Shown one piece after another: positions 5,329-8,522 of a stretch of DNA of 8,522 nucleotides (positions are counted from its first letter, which is position 1; each line of letters starts with the position of its first letter). A program made the translations under genes and the position numbers. This DNA is from an uncultured Verrucomicrobiota bacterium (GTDB lineage Bacteria; Verrucomicrobiota; Verrucomicrobiia; Limisphaerales; UBA9464): positions 1 through 8,522 of the forward strand of contig CAIPFS010000285.1 of NCBI GenBank assembly GCA_903864375.1. The letters run 5' to 3'. The notes below the pieces were generated by a model, which was not told the origin of the DNA, did no database searches, and saw only the letters and a program-made list of their open reading frames with translations.

Positions 5329-6675
5329 ATGTCGAGTACCGGTGTCTCCAGGCGGTTGAAATCCTGGAGTCATGGATGGATCCTGTGGTGGATGGCGTTT
5401 TCTGCCGTCGTCTTGAACGCCGCCCCCACGACGGCAACCGTTCCTGGTCGGGTGACCGCAGTCAGTCAAAGCGGTCAGTTTGTCATTGTTGGCCCCGTCC
5501 AGCTCCCCGGTGTCCGTGGACAGAAGCTCGCACCTGTCGGGGACAAGCTTCAGGTTCCGGTTCACCCGGACCTGCTGGCCGTGACGTGCGAGCGGGTTCG
5601 CCGCGCGGTCAACCTTCGGCTCGGAGCTCCGGACCGTGCCGGACTTCCCGTGCATTTCGAATTGCGGCCCTCTCATTTTGAGGAAGGTCCCATCACGGTT
5701 CATCCACGTCTCTTCCGCGACGGCTGGAAGTTTTTCGCCGAATTGCCCGACAGCATGGATTGGACCCAACTGGTCCGATTGCTGGTGGAAGCCGACGTTC
5801 TGGAGCAGATGAACCGGGAGAACCCCTCCGAGCCGGTCACCGTGCCCCCCTTGTGGCTGACCGAAGGCCTGACCGGGCTCCTGCTGGGCGAGGACGGCCG
5901 CGACCTCGTCACCGAATCCCAAACGGTCACCATTCGTGCCTCCCGGCATCGGGACGCGGCGGTCGTGGCCCGCGATCAGCTGGGTGGGAGTGGCCCGCTT
6001 TCGTTTTCCGAGTTGGCCCAGCCCGGTACGGAGCAACTCGGGAATGCGGACAGTTACGGTCGCTACCGCGCCAGCGCCACCCTGTTTGTCCATGAGCTCT
6101 TGCGTGAGGATCGCGGGCGGCAGGCGCTCCGGCAATTCATCCGGGATGCCCATCGCTCGCTGAACTGGCAGACCACCTTTCTGGCGGTGAGCGCCGGGCA
6201 GTTCCGTTCTCTCCTCGATGTCGAGAAGTGGTGGGCCGTGGCCTCCGTGGACGTGGTGGGGAGGGGGCCGAGCCAATTCTGGCCGGCCGACCGCATCCTT
6301 GCCGAATTGGGCGTCATCCTGACGGAAACGGCAGACCTCCCGGTGACCAACCGGACCGAGACCGTCCGGCGCACCCTTCCGCTGCGGGAGGTGATCCAGA
6401 CCTGGGATTTTTCCTCCCAACGACCGGTTCTTCGCCGAAAGGTATCCCAGTTGCACCTGCTCCTGCTCCATACCCCTCCGGAATGGGTCGGGCTGGTCGG
6501 GGAGGCAACGCGTGTTCTGGACGAGTACCTGACGGCCCGGGAAGCGGGTGGCAGGGATCCCGTTGGCCGGATGGAACTGGAGACCCGCCTGAACCTTCTG
6601 GTCCGGAACACGGTCCGGCGCCTCGGCGTGCTGGACGAGCAAATCGCGAGCGCCTCCCGCCAGGTGCGCCGTTAA
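5329..6675 (+). CDS. Secreted protein of unknown function, possible degenerate gluzincin-like peptidase
   Basis: I do not recognise a named family with certainty. The 448-residue protein starts with a signal peptide or N-terminal anchor: basic SRRLKSWSHG, then the hydrophobic run WILWWMAFSAVVL, and a likely cleavage at LNA before AP. The middle has features reminiscent of M1/peptidase-MA-like gluzincins: a helix LVRLLVEADVLEQ (148-160) where an HExxH helix would be expected, then PPLWLTEGLTGLLL (173-186), like the second-glutamate segment WLxEG, and later YRASATLFVHELL with GRQALRQFIRDAH, like the closing helices. The zinc-binding histidines are absent from the first helix, so if the fold is right it is probably inactive as a peptidase. 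The C-terminal third (about 320-448) is helical and charged, with no motif I can name. It follows fmdB by 29 bases and precedes the propeller gene by 49. Start set by the GGAGG site. Confidence 0.8.
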   Translation: MSSTGVSRRLKSWSHGWILWWMAFSAVVLNAAPTTATVPGRVTAVSQSGQFVIVGPVQLPGVRGQKLAPVGDKLQVPVHPDLLAVTCERVRRAVNLRLGAPDRAGLPVHFELRPSHFEEGPITVHPRLFRDGWKFFAELPDSMDWTQLVRLLVEADVLEQMNRENPSEPVTVPPLWLTEGLTGLLLGEDGRDLVTESQTVTIRASRHRDAAVVARDQLGGSGPLSFSELAQPGTEQLGNADSYGRYRASATLFVHELLREDRGRQALRQFIRDAHRSLNWQTTFLAVSAGQFRSLLDVEKWWAVASVDVVGRGPSQFWPADRILAELGVILTETADLPVTNRTETVRRTLPLREVIQTWDFSSQRPVLRRKVSQLHLLLLHTPPEWVGLVGEATRVLDEYLTAREAGGRDPVGRMELETRLNLLVRNTVRRLGVLDEQIASASRQVRR

Positions 6676-6724
6676 GCCCGGTCAACCGGCTTGCCGGAAC
6701 CTAAAGTTCGGTCAAGCTTGCTCC

Positions 6725-8522
6725 ATGTCACTTCGACTGCTGACGTGGGCTGCCGCCCTTGGTGCATCCGCCTCCCTTCTCGCGGACGCCACCAACCGGT
6801 TCGGATTCTCTGGTCCTGAAGTTTTTCCACTCGATTACGGAATCGCGCTGTTGCACGTCGCCGACCTGGACGGTGACGGCCTCAATGACCTGGTTGTGGT
6901 CAATAACAACCGGTCCAAGTTGACCCTGCTCTACAACCGGACCGGCAAGACCAACGCACCGGTCACACCGGCGAAAATTGGACGCAAGGACATCAATGAA
7001 TTGCCGGCCGATGCGCGTTTTCGCGTGGACTCCATCTCGTCGGAAAAACGCATCACCTCCCTGGTGGTTGCTGATCTCAATGGCGACGGTCGTCCGGACC
7101 TGGCCTACTACGGGGACCCGCGCGAACTGGTGGTCCAGTACAACCTCGGCACCAACGGATGGGCTTCGCCCAAACGTTGGCCCCTCGAGGACGGGGTGCT
7201 CGACTCCAATGCCCTGACCGTGGGCGATATCAATGCCGACGGACGTCCCGATCTTCTTCTGCTGGCGGAAAAACACATCTACGTTCTGCCTGCCCAGTCC
7301 GACGGTTCGCTGGGCGAACCCGAAAAAATTCCCTATTCCGGGACTGTCAAGGCCCTGCAGGTCCTCGATCTGGACGGGGACGGGCGGGATGACCTGATGC
7401 TGGTCAACTGGGATCACCCCAATCCCTTCCGATTCCGGTTGCAAATCGCTCCGCATCAGTTTGGTCCCGAAATCCACCTGCCCTTTGTCCCCATTCGGAG
7501 TTACTGGGCCGATGACCTGGATGGAGATCACATCACCGAAATCATCACCATCGCCGCCAAATCCGGGCGCGCGGCCATTGGTCATATCGCTCAAAAAGCA
7601 CCGGAATCCTTTACCGCCGATCTCAAGGACGGCCAATTCTCGGTGGTTGCCCTGCCGCGAACCGACAAGGGTCGCCGGGGGGTTCTCTGGACCGATCTGA
7701 ACGGAGATGGACGGTCGGACCTGGTCGTGGCCGATCCGGAGGGAGGCCAACTCAATATCCAGTTGCAACAACCCGACGGCATCCTGGCCCCGGTCCAATC
7801 GTTCCCCACCCTGACCGGCGTGAGCGAAATCGCCGCCGGCGATTGGGATGGCGACGGTCGAAATGAACTTTTCCTGCTGAGCGGAGACGAGAAGCAGGTG
7901 GGCGTCACCAGCCTCGGGTCGTCCGGTCGGATCGAATTCCCCAAGCCGATCACCCTTCCCGATCGTCCCCTGGCCATCGCAGTGGGAACCCTGCGGCGCG
8001 GAGAAAAGCCGTGGTTTGCCGCCGTGACGGAACGGGAGGAGAAGAAGCCCGGCAAGGACGGCAAGGAGGAGACCTCCACGGTCCGTGAGCTCGTCCTTCT
8101 CGATTCCACCGGGAAAACGGTGGTGCAGCGGCTCTCACCGACCTTCAAGGGAATGCCCACCAGTCTCACCATCCTGGATGCGGACCAGGATGGTATGAAC
8201 GATCTGGTCATGCTGACACCGTACGAAAAAATCAAAGTGCTGGTTCAGCTCAAGGAAAGTCGTGACGGAGCCCTATTCACTGAGGTCGACGTGAATCCTC
8301 CGGGAGGCGCGACCGACAATCCCTGGCTGTCCACCGCGGATGTCGACGGGGACGGAAAACCGGAATTGCTGCTGGCCCAGAAAAACTATCTCCGGGCCGT
8401 CGTCCTCACCAGTGACGGGAAGGAAAAGCCGACGTGGAATCTGATGGTCCGTGATCAGATTAACGGTGCCTCCAGCAGTTCCCGCCTCACGGGTGTGGCC
8501 GCCCTCGGCCAGGGTGAAGGCA
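6725..8522 (+). CDS. Secreted FG-GAP/VCBS repeat beta-propeller protein, 3' end cut by window
   Basis: The frame stays open from ATG 6725 to the window edge, 599 codons so far. Residues 1-20 look like a signal peptide (MSLRLLTWAAALGASASLLA, then DA). Nine calcium-loop motifs of the DxDxDGxxD/E type are seen, starting at residues 47 (DLDGDGLND), 117 (DLNGDGRPD), 168 (DINADGRPD), 215 (DLDGDGRDD), 264 (DLDGDHITE), 324 (DLNGDGRSD), 373 (DWDGDGRNE), 485 (DADQDGMND) and 539 (DVDGDGKPE). Most are spaced 47-60 residues, which is one propeller blade. The 112-residue gap between 373 and 485 probably holds a blade with a lost loop (PLAIAVGTLRRGEKPWFAAV) plus a charged insert KKPGKDGKEE (440-449). Such proteins usually act outside the cytoplasm in binding or adhesion; the ligand is unknown here. 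The number of blades exceeds a single seven-bladed ring, so there may be two propellers or further C-terminal domains. No good ribosome site was seen. Confidence 0.92.
   Translation, partial: MSLRLLTWAAALGASASLLADATNRFGFSGPEVFPLDYGIALLHVADLDGDGLNDLVVVNNNRSKLTLLYNRTGKTNAPVTPAKIGRKDINELPADARFRVDSISSEKRITSLVVADLNGDGRPDLAYYGDPRELVVQYNLGTNGWASPKRWPLEDGVLDSNALTVGDINADGRPDLLLLAEKHIYVLPAQSDGSLGEPEKIPYSGTVKALQVLDLDGDGRDDLMLVNWDHPNPFRFRLQIAPHQFGPEIHLPFVPIRSYWADDLDGDHITEIITIAAKSGRAAIGHIAQKAPESFTADLKDGQFSVVALPRTDKGRRGVLWTDLNGDGRSDLVVADPEGGQLNIQLQQPDGILAPVQSFPTLTGVSEIAAGDWDGDGRNELFLLSGDEKQVGVTSLGSSGRIEFPKPITLPDRPLAIAVGTLRRGEKPWFAAVTEREEKKPGKDGKEETSTVRELVLLDSTGKTVVQRLSPTFKGMPTSLTILDADQDGMNDLVMLTPYEKIKVLVQLKESRDGALFTEVDVNPPGGATDNPWLSTADVDGDGKPELLLAQKNYLRAVVLTSDGKEKPTWNLMVRDQINGASSSSRLTGVAALGQGEG

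Noticed and set aside
4448..5437. 329-codon minus-strand open frame over moaA and fmdB
   Set aside because: Antisense to conserved MoaA and FmdB motifs; no domain or start signal.
6085..6105. HELLR in the unknown secreted protein as a zinc HExxH site
   Set aside because: The second histidine is replaced by Arg, and the segment sits after, not before, the WLTEG segment, so it does not fit a zinc-peptidase order.
5296..6642. 448-codon minus-strand open frame, as long as the plus-strand unknown gene
   Set aside because: Because the plus-strand gene is itself unrecognised, both strands were weighed. The plus frame has a perfect GGAGG site, a signal peptide and polarity matching its neighbours; the minus frame has none and a Gln/Pro/Gly-rich shadow-like composition.
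6676..6724. CCGG-CTTG-CCGG and neighbouring repeats as a terminator after the unknown gene
   Set aside because: The stem is only 4 bp and no T-run follows; read-through into the propeller gene is as likely.
6728..7798. 356-codon minus-strand open frame opposite the propeller gene
   Set aside because: Repeated GDG-encoding codons give a repetitive shadow frame on the other strand; the plus strand has clear calcium loops.

Overview
The window looks like a chromosomal, housekeeping-rich stretch of a GC-rich, free-living Gram-negative-type bacterium. The best guess is Verrucomicrobiota or a close PVC relative. The reasons are an N-terminally extended RsmH of a divergent type, secreted FG-GAP and EXORDIUM-like proteins, one-domain tRNA/rRNA and cofactor genes strung together without a classical operon theme, and few good Shine-Dalgarno sequences. 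This placement is inference from gene content; no rRNA or other decisive marker is present.

Layout. Positions 1-1004 (minus strand) hold the start and most of an rsmH-type 16S rRNA cytosine methyltransferase; its 3' end lies outside the window. A non-coding, relatively AT-rich spacer (about 1005-1381) separates it from a divergent plus-strand gene for a secreted EXORDIUM/phosphate-induced-protein-1-like protein (1382-2338), which ends in a strong intrinsic terminator (2352-2380). From 2432 on everything runs on the plus strand with small gaps: rsmD (16S rRNA guanine-N2 methyltransferase), iscX (Fe-S assembly adaptor), ridA (enamine/imine deaminase), moaA (molybdenum cofactor radical SAM enzyme), an FmdB-type zinc-ribbon protein, a secreted protein of unknown function that may be a degenerate metallopeptidase, and a secreted FG-GAP/VCBS beta-propeller protein that runs off the right edge.

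How the genes may work together. iscX and ridA are 3 bases apart and probably co-translated. IscX is known to bind cysteine desulfurase (a PLP enzyme), RidA removes reactive intermediates released by PLP enzymes, and MoaA needs two 4Fe-4S clusters, so a loose Fe-S/PLP theme can be argued. The last three genes are linked less clearly; a hairpin just after the fmdB stop covers the ribosome binding site of the next gene and suggests translational coupling.

No mobile element, CRISPR array, tRNA, rRNA or phage gene is visible. I see no clear new multi-gene system. The most unusual items are the bacterial EXORDIUM-like protein, the divergent RsmH, the iscX placement and the possible pseudo-peptidase.
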